NCBI RefSeq assembly: GCF_014647055.1
Contig: NZ_BMOL01000001.1
Coordinates: 540,096-604,095 of the forward strand
Source: Deinococcus aerolatus
Lineage (GTDB): Bacteria > Deinococcota > Deinococci > Deinococcales > Deinococcaceae
Length of the DNA stretch: 64,000 bases
Direction of reading: 5' to 3'
Shown here: one piece after another, positions 29,853-44,207 of the stretch
Numbering within the stretch: the stretch's first letter is position 1
How the letters are laid out: every line of letters starts with the position of its first letter
The notes under the pieces: model-generated
Databases searched by the model: none
Told to the model about the DNA's origin: nothing
The model's input: the letters and a program-made list of their open reading frames with translations, nothing else
Position numbers and translations under genes: made by a program

Positions 29853-29877
29853 GCCCCGTCCATCATCGGGGCTTTTT
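29853..29877 (+). terminator. Rho-independent terminator of manA
   Basis: Stem GCCCCG/CGGGGC (29853-29858 with 29867-29872), 8-base loop and a five-T tail, 38 bases after the manA stop. Confidence 0.8.
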
Positions 29878-30044
29878 ACCCAGGCGCTGGCCGGGAAGCG
29901 CCCTGGGTGCCCCTTCACCAGCGGCCAGCCCCAAGCAGCAGCCCGCCCACACTTTTTGCCCCTTGATCTGCTGGTCCGCCGGGTTGAGCACCTGGGTGTG
30001 ACCGGGACTGCTGACGGGATGATTCAGGCCCTGGGCGTGACGCC

Positions 30045-31490
30045 TCAGTTGGGCTGGTACGCCGGGTCGTGCAGATAGACCCTTCGGGTTGCTTCCGCCA
30101 GAATGGCGCGCAGATCAGAGTCGCTCTGGGCCTCCACGTAGACCCGCACCACCGGCTCGGTGCCAGACGCGCGGAACATCGCCGACGCGCCGCCTGCCAG
30201 CGAGAGCTTCACGCCGTCGCGGGTGTTGACCTCCTCTACCGCCCGGCCCGCCACCTCGGCAAAGGTCTGGGCCTCGGCCAGCAGTGCGGCCTTGTCGAAT
30301 TGGGTGCTCAGGTGCAGATCGGCGCGGTCATAGTGATGCCGGAACCCCACCTCTTCCTCGATGTCGGCAAACAGTTCCGGCAGACTCTTGCCGCTGGCCG
30401 CCATCGCCTCGATCATCAACAGGCTGTTCAGCAGACCGTCGCGCTCCGGAATGTGCCCGCGCGAGGACAGCCCGCCGGATTCCTCGCCGCCAATCAGGAC
30501 GGCCCTCGATTCATCGTCCTGCCCTTCCAGAAAGGCGTCGGTGATGTACTTGAAGCCTACCGGCGTTTCCAGCACCTCCAGCCCCAGTTTCCGGGCCAGC
30601 AGCTCGATCACGCGGCTGCCCGACACGGTCTTGACCACGCGTCCGCGCAGGCCGCGCACACGGTACAAGTGGGCAGTCAACACGGCGAAGATCTGGTGGC
30701 TGTTGAAGAACTGCCCGCCTGCCGTGACCGCGCCTACCCGGTCCGCGTCGCCGTCGGTGACCACGCCCAGGGTCTGCCCCTCCTCTTCGGCCAGCAGAGC
30801 CATCAGTTCGCCCAGACTCTGGGGAACAGGTTCGGGATTGACGCCGTGAAACAGCGGATCGGGGCGGCCGTGCAGCTCGGTCAGATCGAGGTTCAGGCCC
30901 GCGTGTGCAGCGTAGCCGGTCAGCCAGCCGCTGCCCGCGCCGCCCATCGGATCGTGGATGACGCCGCCCCGGTAGGTCCGCAGCACCTCCAGGTCCAGCT
31001 GCCGGTCCAGCTGTTCGTAGTATGCCTGCCGGATCTCCAGGGGCCGCACCGTGCCGCGCGGCCCGCTGTAGGGTTCGGGCGCCTCCAGGGCCGCTTCCAC
31101 CTCCGCCACCAGGGCCGGAGTGGCGCTGCCGCCGTAGTGCCCCTTGAGCTTGTAACCGCTGTACTGGGGCGGGTTGTGGCTGGCCGTCACCATGACCCCC
31201 CCGGCCGCGCTGTGATGGACCACCGCAAAGGACAGCGCCGGGGTGGGCAGGTATTCGGCGGCCAGCCACACGTCCAGCCCCCCCTCGGCTATCGTCTCGG
31301 CCACCACGCGGGCAAAGCCGGCCCCCTGGAAGCGGGTGTCGAAGCCCACCACCACTGAGCCGCCGCCCGACTGCCCCCTGGCCTGACGCAGCGCCTGGGC
31401 ATGGGCGCGCGCCACCCGTCGCACGTTGGCGTAGGTAAAGTCCTCAGCGATAATGTCGCGCCAGCCGTCTGTTCCAAATTTTATGGGCAT
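30045..31490 (-). CDS. Phosphoglucomutase/phosphomannomutase family enzyme
   Basis: A 481-residue alpha-D-phosphohexomutase. The phosphoserine loop is [13 protein letters not shown], the metal-binding loop is DGDADR, the sugar-binding loop is GGEESGG and the phosphate-binding domain ends RASGTEP. Substrate preference between glucose and mannose phosphates cannot be decided from sequence. The start at [12 protein letters not shown] (31490) fits the family N-terminus and follows a GGAG stretch; the ATG at 31586 would add 32 residues without homology. It is divergent from the tRNA pair and convergent with manA. Confidence 0.9.
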   Translation of the reverse strand: MPIKFGTDGWRDIIAEDFTYANVRRVARAHAQALRQARGQSGGGSVVVGFDTRFQGAGFARVVAETIAEGGLDVWLAAEYLPTPALSFAVVHHSAAGGVMVTASHNPPQYSGYKLKGHYGGSATPALVAEVEAALEAPEPYSGPRGTVRPLEIRQAYYEQLDRQLDLEVLRTYRGGVIHDPMGGAGSGWLTGYAAHAGLNLDLTELHGRPDPLFHGVNPEPVPQSLGELMALLAEEEGQTLGVVTDGDADRVGAVTAGGQFFNSHQIFAVLTAHLYRVRGLRGRVVKTVSGSRVIELLARKLGLEVLETPVGFKYITDAFLEGQDDESRAVLIGGEESGGLSSRGHIPERDGLLNSLLMIEAMAASGKSLPELFADIEEEVGFRHHYDRADLHLSTQFDKAALLAEAQTFAEVAGRAVEEVNTRDGVKLSLAGGASAMFRASGTEPVVRVYVEAQSDSDLRAILAEATRRVYLHDPAYQPN

Positions 31491-31585
31491 CCAGGAGTCT
31501 CCGGTCCCCAGCGTAGCAAGAAGCTTCTGACAGGATTCCGGCAGCCACCGGGCAAAGCCTGTTGGGCGGTGGGCGGGGTTGCCCA

Positions 31586-31614
31586 TTGACGTATCACCCA
31601 GGCTGGGCTATGAT
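31586..31614 (+). promoter_or_regulatory. Consensus promoter of tRNA-Glu
   Basis: TTGACG (31586-31591), a 17-base spacer and TATGAT (31609-31614), one of the closest matches to the sigma-70 consensus in the window. It lies 71 bases upstream of the tRNA. Confidence 0.8.
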
Positions 31615-31679
31615 TCACGCCGTGCTGAAAAGCACCCCTTGAAAGGGCGGCGGACACACTGAAAAAAGTGAATGCTGAG

Positions 31680-31759
<80 letters not shown>

Positions 31760-31766
31760 ACTCAAG

Positions 31767-31789
31767 CCTCCGCCTCGGCGGAGGTTTTT
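31767..31789 (+). terminator. Terminator after tRNA-Glu
   Basis: Stem CCTCCGC/GCGGAGG with a tight four-base loop (arms 31767-31773 and 31778-31784), followed by five T residues, 8 bases after the tRNA. Confidence 0.8.
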
Positions 31790-31832
31790 GCTTTGTGGTC
31801 CGTGCGGTTTTCCCCTGATATTGGGGTGCGCA

Positions 31833-31861
31833 TTGACACCCCGCCGCCCCCTTGCTACATT
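31833..31861 (+). promoter_or_regulatory. Promoter of tRNA-Ile
   Basis: TTGACA (31833-31838, perfect -35), a 17-base spacer and TACATT (31856-31861). It lies after the terminator of the preceding tRNA, so the two tRNAs are independently transcribed. Confidence 0.75.
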
Positions 31862-31904
31862 GACTGCCGCCTGCCCGGTCACGGGCGCGCGGAACATGCG
31901 GTGC

Positions 31905-31981
<77 letters not shown>

Positions 31982-31990
31982 AGCAGCAGG

Positions 31991-32017
31991 AAACCCCGTC
32001 CAGTACGGGGTTTTTTT
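31991..32017 (+). terminator. Rho-independent terminator after tRNA-Ile
   Basis: Stem AAACCCCGT/ACGGGGTTT (31991-31999 with 32005-32013), 5-base loop and a T-run reaching 32017. A textbook intrinsic terminator. Confidence 0.9.
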
Positions 32018-32139
32018 GTATTCAGAAATTCAGCCCGAACACCGGAAAACGTCTGCATAATGGCCGTAAGCGTGAGGTCATATGCACGGCGAGAGGGGAA
32101 GCCATCTCTCGCTTCCCCTCCCCCACCACCCGGCCGCTG

Positions 32140-33606
32140 TTACCTCGGCAGGACGCTTGTGCCCATCAGGTACTGGTCGATGGCCCGCGCCGCCTGTCGG
32201 CCCTCGCGGATGGCCCAGACCACCAGACTTTGCCCCCGGCGCATGTCGCCCGCAGCGAACACGCCGGGAAGGTTGGTGACGTAGCCGCCTTCCTCCTCCG
32301 TTCTGGCCAGGGCGTTGCCGCGCGCGTCCTTGTCGATGCCGAACGCGTCGATGACGCTGCCCACCGGGCTCACAAAGCCCATCGCCAGCAGCGCCAGTTC
32401 CGCCGGGTGGACTTCCTCGCTGCCCTCGATTTCCTTGAGGTGACCGTCGACCAGTTCAATACGCACTGTCTTAACGCCGGTCAGCTTGCCGCCCTGGCCC
32501 ACAAATTCCTTGGTGGCTATGGCGAATTCGCGGGTCACGCCTTCCTCGTGGCTGGAGCTGGTGCGCAGCTTGAGGGGCCAGTACGGCCAGACCAGCGGCT
32601 TGTTCTCGTGTTCGGGCGGCTGGGGCATGACCTCGAACTGGGTGACCGAGACGGCGCCGTGGCGGTTGCTGGTGCCGACGCAATCGCTGCCGGTGTCGCC
32701 GCCGCCAATCACGACGACATGCTTGCCATCGGCACGCAGTTGCTTCTTGAGTCTGTCCCCGGCATTGACTCGGTTCTGGCCCGGCAGAAATTCCATTGCG
32801 AAATGCACGCCGTCCAGCTCGCGCCCCGGCACCGGCAGGTCACGGGGCTGCTCCGCACCGCCCGACAGCAGCACCGCGTCGAATTCGGCGCGCAGTTCAT
32901 CCGGGGTCACGGTCTGTTTGGCGAGGTTGGTCACCGTGCTTTTTCTGTCCCACGCGCCCACCAGCACGCCGGTTTTAAAGGTCACGCCCTCGGCCTCCAT
33001 CTGGGCCACGCGGCGGTCGATGTGGTGCTTTTCCATCTTGAAGTCGGGAATGCCGTAACGCAGCAGGCCACCCACGCGGTCATTCTTCTCGAACACGGTC
33101 ACGGCGTGTCCGGCGCGGGCCAGTTGCTGCGCCGCCGCCAGCCCCGCCGGACCGCTGCCGATCACGGCCACGGTCTTGCCGGTCCCCACCTGCGGCGGCT
33201 GCGGCCTGACCCAGCCCTCCTGCCACGCACGCTCGATAATCGCCAGCTCAATGGACTTGATGCCCACCGGGTCATCGTTGATGTTCAGGGTGCAGGCGGC
33301 CTCGCAGGGCGCGGGACAGATGCGGCCCGTGAACTCCGGGAAATTGTTGGTGCTGTGCAGGGTTTCGATGGCCGAAAGCCAGTCGTTCTCGTACACCAGA
33401 TTGTTGAAATCGGGAATGATGTTGCCCACCGGGCAGCCGTTGTTGCAAAACGGGATGCCACAGTCCATGCAGCGCACCGCCTGCTTCTGTGCCGCCTCGC
33501 CTGCCAGTGGCAGCACGAATTCGGCGTAGTTCTTCAGGCGGACATCAACAGGTTGATACTTCTCTTTGACGCGGGGCTGTTCGAGGAAACCGGTAATTTT
33601 GCTCAT
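32140..33606 (-). CDS. gltD: Glutamate synthase (NADPH) small subunit
   Basis: A 488-residue flavoprotein that passes electrons from NADPH to GltB. The N-terminal Fe-S domain has the [17 protein letters not shown] cysteine cluster near 47-61. An FAD site ([18 protein letters not shown]) follows at about 149-166, then the NADPH site ([19 protein letters not shown]). A C-terminal [19 protein letters not shown] loop closes the protein. It lies 92 bases downstream of gltB on the same strand, so the two form an operon for ammonia assimilation. Confidence 0.95.
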   Translation of the reverse strand: MSKITGFLEQPRVKEKYQPVDVRLKNYAEFVLPLAGEAAQKQAVRCMDCGIPFCNNGCPVGNIIPDFNNLVYENDWLSAIETLHSTNNFPEFTGRICPAPCEAACTLNINDDPVGIKSIELAIIERAWQEGWVRPQPPQVGTGKTVAVIGSGPAGLAAAQQLARAGHAVTVFEKNDRVGGLLRYGIPDFKMEKHHIDRRVAQMEAEGVTFKTGVLVGAWDRKSTVTNLAKQTVTPDELRAEFDAVLLSGGAEQPRDLPVPGRELDGVHFAMEFLPGQNRVNAGDRLKKQLRADGKHVVVIGGGDTGSDCVGTSNRHGAVSVTQFEVMPQPPEHENKPLVWPYWPLKLRTSSSHEEGVTREFAIATKEFVGQGGKLTGVKTVRIELVDGHLKEIEGSEEVHPAELALLAMGFVSPVGSVIDAFGIDKDARGNALARTEEEGGYVTNLPGVFAAGDMRRGQSLVVWAIREGRQAARAIDQYLMGTSVLPR

Positions 33607-33698
33607 ATGCCCTCCGGGCAGCGTGTGGCATGTGGTGTGTGGCCTGCAGAAAAGAGGAGGAAACGGGCGCTTTCCGGCCCTTCATCCCCACGTCCTGC

Positions 33699-38549
<4,851 letters not shown>

Positions 38550-38624
38550 AGGCACGCTCCTGTTCTGGTCATGAGCGCCGCGCCCGGTGTAGGCGGGGCT
38601 TCATGGAATCACCATACAGTGGGG

Positions 38625-38638
38625 TGAATTTTCATGCA
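38625..38638. promoter_or_regulatory. ARG-box-like imperfect palindrome upstream of gltB
   Basis: The 14 bases TGAATTTTCATGCA differ at one outer position from an ArgR-type half-site pair (TGAAT-N4-ATTCA). It lies 76 bases upstream of the gltB start in a small AT-rich pocket. Function is only a guess from resemblance. Confidence 0.25.
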
Positions 38639-38745
38639 GAACGTTGTTTATAACGCGCCCAGCCCACATTTGGCCTGTCGAATGACAGGTGGGGCTGCAC
38701 CCGCGCCCGAGTGGGCGTTCACGCCGCCGGCCACGGTCCGCAGCG

Positions 38746-39840
38746 TCAGTTGGCGGCGGGCACCTGCGGCACCAGCCAGACCACCGCGCGGGCGTCATTC
38801 AGGCCGCCGAGCAGCAGGCGCGGCACGAAGTTGCCGGATTGCAGGCCCAGAGCCGTGTTGTAGCGGGTCAGGGTGCTGGCGGTCAGGGTGTACAGGTTGC
38901 CGTCGGGGGCCAGCGTCAGGTCGCGCAGATCGGCCACGCTGGCCACGCTGAAGGCCGCCCGGCCCGGCGTGCCGTCCCAGACCAGCAGCGGCTGGGCGCC
39001 CTGACTGCTCAGAACGTTGCTGCGCCACGCGGCCAGCAGGTTCTGGCTCCCGGCGCTGCCGCTCCACAGCCGGTCAAAGCGCCGCGCCCCGAAGGCAGCC
39101 AGCGCCGCGCCGTCTGGGACGCCGGTATCGCTTACCCTCTGCACCCCGGCGTCGGTGGCGGCCAGGATGTCCTGGTTGTAGGCCACCAGATCGCGGATGG
39201 CCGGGGTGGGCAGCGGGTCGCTGACGGCGGCCACCGCGTCGCCCACGTTCTGCGGCGCGGCACGCAGCACCTCGCTGCCGCCGCCCACACGCGGGCGGGC
39301 CACCAGGGCCACGTCGCCGCGCACCGCCAGCCGCACCGGCGGCACGTCCGGCCCCGGACTGGGCGGCAGGTAGGTGCGCAGCAGCGCGGTCCAGACCACG
39401 CTGCCGTCGGCGCGGTACAGCGCCAGTTGCTGCGGCCCGTTGGGGCACTGGCTCAGGGTCAGCAGACGGTCACGCCCGGCGCTGCTGGCCGTCTGGGTCA
39501 GGCAGGGCGGGGTGAAGGGCAGGCCCGCAAACGGCTGGATGTCAGCCAGATCACCGTCGCGGCTCTCGATCCTGGCCTCGGTGGTCAGGGCCAGCCGTTG
39601 GCCGCTGGGCAGCAAGTTGAGGGTCACGCCCCCGGTGATGGCCACGGTCCTGTCGGCGCTGACCGGCGCAGCGTTGCTGTCGGCATTGGGGGTCACGGTT
39701 CGCAGCGTCGTGCCGCCGTCAGTCAGCAGCGCCACGCGCAGGGCCACCTGCGGCTCCTCGGTGCCGGTGCAGGCCACCAGCAGGGCAGGGGTCAGGAACA
39801 GGGCGGACAGGCGGGCCAGGGGGGTGGGCAGGGGGGTCAT
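38746..39840 (-). CDS. Lipoprotein with repeated beta-propeller-like strands, function unknown
   Basis: A 364-residue lipoprotein. The signal peptide ends in the lipobox LVAC with C24 as the lipidated cysteine. The rest is beta-rich, with several strands of the type VALVARPRV, LVAYNQDILAATDAG and LTLAPDGNLYTLTASTL, reminiscent of WD/NHL-like propellers. Two cysteines (in PPCLTQ and LSQCPNG) could form a disulfide. The start at 39840 is chosen because the signal peptide begins there; an in-frame ATG at 39909 would add a basic tail. It sits 86 bases downstream of the LptD-like gene and probably belongs to the same envelope cluster. Confidence 0.7.
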   Translation of the reverse strand: MTPLPTPLARLSALFLTPALLVACTGTEEPQVALRVALLTDGGTTLRTVTPNADSNAAPVSADRTVAITGGVTLNLLPSGQRLALTTEARIESRDGDLADIQPFAGLPFTPPCLTQTASSAGRDRLLTLSQCPNGPQQLALYRADGSVVWTALLRTYLPPSPGPDVPPVRLAVRGDVALVARPRVGGGSEVLRAAPQNVGDAVAAVSDPLPTPAIRDLVAYNQDILAATDAGVQRVSDTGVPDGAALAAFGARRFDRLWSGSAGSQNLLAAWRSNVLSSQGAQPLLVWDGTPGRAAFSVASVADLRDLTLAPDGNLYTLTASTLTRYNTALGLQSGNFVPRLLLGGLNDARAVVWLVPQVPAAN

Positions 39841-39925
39841 GGGCCTCCTCGGAGGGGATGGGCGGAAACGTACGGAAGCCGGTCTATGCTGGTGCCCGCC
39901 CGCAGGCACAGGCGCGGAAGGCTGC

Positions 39926-42790
39926 TCAGGGCGTGCTGGGGTTCAGCAGCGGCACCCGGGTCCCATCGGGGGTCAGGTCGAACAGCGGGTACTGACTCTG
40001 CCCCGGCAGGCCCACCGACAGGCGGTAACGGCGCTGCACCAGATCGGCCTCAGCCTGAACAGCCCAGCAGCAGCGGTCGATGGTCAGGCCGATCACCGGG
40101 GACAGCGGGGCGGGGTTCTGGCGCACGCCGTCCACCCAGGTAAAGGTCTGGCGCAGGCTGCCGGTCAGGTACGCGCCGGGCGACTGCCCCTTGCGGCCGA
40201 TGCCCAGGCTGACGCGCAGCGGATCGATGCTCAGGACATCGGTGGCTGTGTCCTCCGGGTACAGGCCGCTGCGGCTGCGGTAGTACTGCACCCGGCCCGA
40301 CAGCGCCGCGCGGCTGCCGAACTGGATGTTGGCGTCCAGATCCGCCCGCGTCAGCTCGGTGCGGAACTGGTCCAGGCCGGGGGTGTTGACGGTGGCCGAC
40401 AGCGCCAGCCGCTGCCCGGGCCGGGTCACGCTCACACTGCCCGACACAGTGGGGCGGGTAAAGCCGCCGCGCACCAGATCGTAGGGGCCGCCGTAGGTAA
40501 ACTGCCAGTCGTTGGCGCTGCCGCCCACCGTGCCGACGCTGAAGGTCAGGTTGCCGCTGTTCGGGGAGCTGCCGGGGGCCGGGTTGGGGTCCACCGGACG
40601 GTTCAGCAGCAGGTCATGGGCGGTGGACAGCCGGTAACGCGCCCGCCACGTCAGGCTGGCGTTGCCCGCAATGCGCCCGGTGGGCGGGTACAGCGTCTCG
40701 CTGGCCGAGAAGGTGATGGGATTCAGCACCGCGTCACGCCCCACCGAGGCGTTGATGGTGGCCCCCACCTCGTCAATCTGGGGTTTGGCGATGTTGTGGG
40801 TCACGTAGGCGCTGATCGAGTCCGCGCGGGTGGCCCCGGTCACGGTCGCCCGCAGCGTGAAGGGCGCGTGTCCGTTAATGCGCGTGTAGCTGCCGGAAGC
40901 CGTCAGGGTCAGGTCCGGCGCGGGCCACGCGCTGCTGCGGCGCAGGTACGCGGGCCGGGCCGGAACGGCGGGGCCGAAAGCGGTGGCCTCGCGGGCCGGC
41001 TGGGCGTCCACCGGGGTCAGCGTACCCGCGTTGGCATCGCCCACCGTGGCGCTGTACGAGAAGCTCTCCAGGTCCTTGGTAAACGGCTGGTAGCCCAGCT
41101 GGGCGCTCAGGTTCAGTGGCAGGCGGTTGACGGCGACAGTGAAGACGGCGGGGGCCTGCAGGTCCGGGGCCAGGAACAGGTCACGCCGCAGCGACACGCC
41201 GAAACTCACGTCCCGGACCGGCACAGTGCTGAGGTTCAGCGTCAGCGGGGCGCTGAGCAGGCGCCCGTTGACCGCGTCAAAGGCAAAGGGGCTGGTGCCC
41301 TCGCGCCGCAGGTAGCTGGCCCCGAAGGTCACGGTGTTGGTGGTGTTGAAACGCTGGGTCAGCTGGGCACCCAGGTTCAGGTCCACTGTTCTGGCCCCGG
41401 TGCCGTAATAGCGCCCGGTAAAGGTGTTGCCCAGGGTCAGATCGGCGTCCTTCCACGGCTGGGCGGTATAGGCCAGGGCATGCTGCTCCTCGAGGCGGGT
41501 GGTGGTGATGTTTTTGCCCTGCGCGGTGGCACTGGGCGACAGCGGGTTGCTCTGGGCCGTGTAGCGCCCCGCCGTCAGGCGCGTGTCGGCGCTGAAGGTG
41601 CCGTTGGTGTAGGGCTTGGGGTCCAGCACCACCTCGGTCTTGCGGTATGGCGAGGCCACCCCCTCGGTCGGCTCCGGGCCGAAGCGGCCCAGGTACGCGA
41701 ACTCCGCCGAGAACAGCGGGTACTCCACCCTGGCCCCGAAATCCACCCGCGTCACGCCGCGCTCGGTGCTGTTCTGTGGCCGCCCGATATCCTTTCGGGT
41801 GACGTTCAGGCGGTAGTCCAGGTCACGCACGGCCAGCGACAGCGGCACCCGGCCGGTCACCCCGAAGTCAATGTCCACGTCGTAGCCGGGGTTGGCGCTG
41901 CCGTCGGGGTTCAGGGGTCTGGGGTCCGCCAGCGTGTACAGGTTGAGGCGGTCCACGAAGGGCAGGGGCGCGTACGAGCGCAGAGACACGCCCGCGCCCA
42001 CGCTGGGGCTGCGGTTCTGGTAATAACGCAGCAGCGTGGTACCTAGCGTGCTGCTGCCCACCGAGAACGGCAGGTCAGCTTCCACGGTGTAGCCGTCAGC
42101 CGAATCCTGCCCGATCAGCAGCCGGGGCTGGCGTTCGGGGTCATTCAGGGGAATCACGATCACCGGCAGGAACAGCACCGGCACGTCGGCCAGCAGCAGT
42201 TGCGCGCGGTAGGCCACCAGCCGGTCACCGGGGTACACGATCAGGCGCTCGGCACGGAAGGCGTAGTCGTTGGGCGTGCGGCCGCACCGGGCGCAGGTGG
42301 TGAAGTAGCCGCCGGTGGCGCGCAGCTGCCCCGGAATGCGCTCCACCTCCTGCCCCCGGATCTCCAGATCGGCGTCGCTGATCAGCACGTCCTGGCCGGT
42401 GACCTGCTCGTCGCCCAGATCGACCACCAGGTTCTCGCCGCTGAGGTCCTGGCCGTCTTTCGCGCTGCGGTAACTGGCCGCGCCCACCAGGGTCAGGGTG
42501 CGGCGCGTGCGGTTGTACTCCACCCGTCTGGCGCGCACCACATCGTCGTCCACGCGCAGTTCCACGTTCGCGCCGCTGATGATGACCAGCTCCTGCCCGT
42601 CCACCTGCCGCAGTTCCAGCGTATCGGCCGAGATGATCTTGACCGTGCGCGCTTCCGCGCCGCCCAGCACGGCGGCCCCCAGCAGGCCCACGGTGAGGAC
42701 CGCCGTGCGCGCCAGCGTGCGGAGGCGCACCGCCCCGTGTTGCGGGGCGGTGCGCGGCCTGCCCAGCCCCATCCGGCTGCCGAAGCTCAC
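39926..42790 (-). CDS. LptD-like outer-membrane beta-barrel protein
   Basis: A 954-residue protein. It has a Sec signal ending near GGAEA-R. An OstA/LptA-like beta-jellyroll follows (about 50-165, with ADTLEL, NVELRVDDDVV and GENLVVDLGDEQVTGQDVLISDADLEI split over strands). A long C-terminal half of alternating aromatic/polar strands is typical of a large beta-barrel. The CARCGRTPNDY segment resembles the LptD cysteine region. LptD inserts lipopolysaccharide into outer membranes. Deinococcus lacks typical LPS, so another envelope glycolipid is a plausible cargo, which is inference. GTG 42790 overlaps the SpoIID stop (GTGA). An alternative start is ATG 42772. A much longer frame running to 43276 lies inside spoIID and is rejected. 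Confidence 0.8.
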   Translation of the reverse strand: MSFGSRMGLGRPRTAPQHGAVRLRTLARTAVLTVGLLGAAVLGGAEARTVKIISADTLELRQVDGQELVIISGANVELRVDDDVVRARRVEYNRTRRTLTLVGAASYRSAKDGQDLSGENLVVDLGDEQVTGQDVLISDADLEIRGQEVERIPGQLRATGGYFTTCARCGRTPNDYAFRAERLIVYPGDRLVAYRAQLLLADVPVLFLPVIVIPLNDPERQPRLLIGQDSADGYTVEADLPFSVGSSTLGTTLLRYYQNRSPSVGAGVSLRSYAPLPFVDRLNLYTLADPRPLNPDGSANPGYDVDIDFGVTGRVPLSLAVRDLDYRLNVTRKDIGRPQNSTERGVTRVDFGARVEYPLFSAEFAYLGRFGPEPTEGVASPYRKTEVVLDPKPYTNGTFSADTRLTAGRYTAQSNPLSPSATAQGKNITTTRLEEQHALAYTAQPWKDADLTLGNTFTGRYYGTGARTVDLNLGAQLTQRFNTTNTVTFGASYLRREGTSPFAFDAVNGRLLSAPLTLNLSTVPVRDVSFGVSLRRDLFLAPDLQAPAVFTVAVNRLPLNLSAQLGYQPFTKDLESFSYSATVGDANAGTLTPVDAQPAREATAFGPAVPARPAYLRRSSAWPAPDLTLTASGSYTRINGHAPFTLRATVTGATRADSISAYVTHNIAKPQIDEVGATINASVGRDAVLNPITFSASETLYPPTGRIAGNASLTWRARYRLSTAHDLLLNRPVDPNPAPGSSPNSGNLTFSVGTVGGSANDWQFTYGGPYDLVRGGFTRPTVSGSVSVTRPGQRLALSATVNTPGLDQFRTELTRADLDANIQFGSRAALSGRVQYYRSRSGLYPEDTATDVLSIDPLRVSLGIGRKGQSPGAYLTGSLRQTFTWVDGVRQNPAPLSPVIGLTIDRCCWAVQAEADLVQRRYRLSVGLPGQSQYPLFDLTPDGTRVPLLNPSTP

Positions 42791-44097
42791 TGGACCGGCC
42801 CGCCAGGATGCACGGCGAGTGCCGGGATGCCTGCGGCTGGGGCGTCCGCCACCGACGGCAGCCGGAAGCGGCCTGCCAGCACCGCGCCGCTGCGGGTGGC
42901 ACCGGCCAGCACGCTCAGGCTGGTGCCGGGGTAGTAGAAGCCCAGGATTCTCAGGTGGTCCTGTCCGCTTCGCGCCAGCCCCAGCGCCCCGTACTGAGAC
43001 AGGCCCACGCCGTGGCCCGCGCCGCTGCCGGTGATGACCAGCGGGTTCAGGCCGCTCAGGGCAACGCGCGTGCCGGGTGCCCCCAGCGCCCGCACGAAAC
43101 CGCCCGCGTTCGCGCCGGTGATGCGCGCCGTGCCGTCCACCCCGCTCAGGGTGATCTCGGCGGGCCGCCCGGACGGGCTGAGGCGCGTGACGGTCACGGC
43201 CCGCAGGCTGCCCACGCGGGCGCCGTAGCGGGCCGCCACCGTCTGCGCCTGGGCCGCCGTGACCTCCACGCGCCACCCGGCACGCGGACTGCCCGCCGAG
43301 TACGGATCGGCCTGCGCCCGCAGGTACGGCAGGTCCCGGCCCCAGACCTCGGCGCTGGACGCAGTGAATCCTCCCGAATCGCTGCTGAAATAGGTGCTGG
43401 CCGGCTGGCCCGCGTAGCCGAGCACCTGCGCGCGGGTGGCCTCGACAGCGGCGCTAGTCTCGGCCTTCTCGGCTTTCAGGCCGGGGTAGACCTGACAGCT
43501 CTCGGTGGCGCAGGTGTCAAACGGGGCCGCCGGATTGATGCGGGCCGCCACGTAGGTCCGCGCGATCACCGCCTGGGCGGCCAGCGCGGCGGCAGGCCAC
43601 GAGGCGGGCATCTCGGCCGGCACCACGCCGCGCAGGTAGTCCTCGATGTCCAGCACGTTCACGCCCTGCACGCCGCCGTCCTGGACGCGCAGCAGTACGC
43701 CGCCCCGGTAGGCCTTGCCCGCGATCTCCACCACACTGCCGGGACTGGGCGGCAGGTACAGCGTGCTGTTGCCCGCCGACTGCCCGTTCAGCGTGAGTTG
43801 CCCGCCCGACACGCCCACCGTCCAGGCCGTCTGCGGCTGCGGGCGCGGCGCGGGCAGTCCCGGCGGTGCAAAGGCGTCCGGCGTGGGGGTAACAGCCGGG
43901 ACCGGCGTGGCCGACACGCGCACCGTCAGTTGCGGGGCGCTGGCCACCAGCACCCGCACGTCCAGGGCAGATGCAGGGGGGGCGCAGGACAGGGCCGCGC
44001 CGACAGCCAGCCACAGGGACCGTCCATGCCGCGCCCGCGTCTCTGTCGGCCGCAGGGCCGCAGAGGTGTTCAGCAGGAAGAGGGATGTGTTGGACAT
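42787..44097 (-). CDS. Secreted SpoIID/LytB domain protein
   Basis: A 436-residue exported protein starting at ATG 44097, with a signal-type hydrophobic segment at about 31-49 ending PASA-L. The SpoIID/LytB core includes YLRGVVPAEMPASWP, the AAQAVIARTY helix, the YFSSDSGGFT loop and GAGHGVGLSQYGA near residue 385. Family members are lytic transglycosylases that cut denuded glycan strands in sporulators, or amidase enhancers. Deinococcus does not sporulate, so a general cell-wall remodelling role is more likely. The next gene, an LptD-like barrel, begins in the same GTGA that ends this one, implying translational coupling. An AGTATA/TATACT box lies 11 nt upstream of the ATG. Confidence 0.88.
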   Translation of the reverse strand: MSNTSLFLLNTSAALRPTETRARHGRSLWLAVGAALSCAPPASALDVRVLVASAPQLTVRVSATPVPAVTPTPDAFAPPGLPAPRPQPQTAWTVGVSGGQLTLNGQSAGNSTLYLPPSPGSVVEIAGKAYRGGVLLRVQDGGVQGVNVLDIEDYLRGVVPAEMPASWPAAALAAQAVIARTYVAARINPAAPFDTCATESCQVYPGLKAEKAETSAAVEATRAQVLGYAGQPASTYFSSDSGGFTASSAEVWGRDLPYLRAQADPYSAGSPRAGWRVEVTAAQAQTVAARYGARVGSLRAVTVTRLSPSGRPAEITLSGVDGTARITGANAGGFVRALGAPGTRVALSGLNPLVITGSGAGHGVGLSQYGALGLARSGQDHLRILGFYYPGTSLSVLAGATRSGAVLAGRFRLPSVADAPAAGIPALAVHPGGPVQ

Positions 44098-44207
44098 GGT
44101 TGACCCCGAGTATAAACACCCCGCATGTGCGCGCCTCTCACAGCGGCGTGAGAAGCCCGGGTCACAGCCCAGCCTGAAGGCAGGCCGCACGCGGCATCAT
44201 GGCGGGC

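Noticed and set aside
42808..44103. 431-codon plus-strand frame
   Set aside because: Antisense to the SpoIID/LytB gene, which carries clear family motifs.
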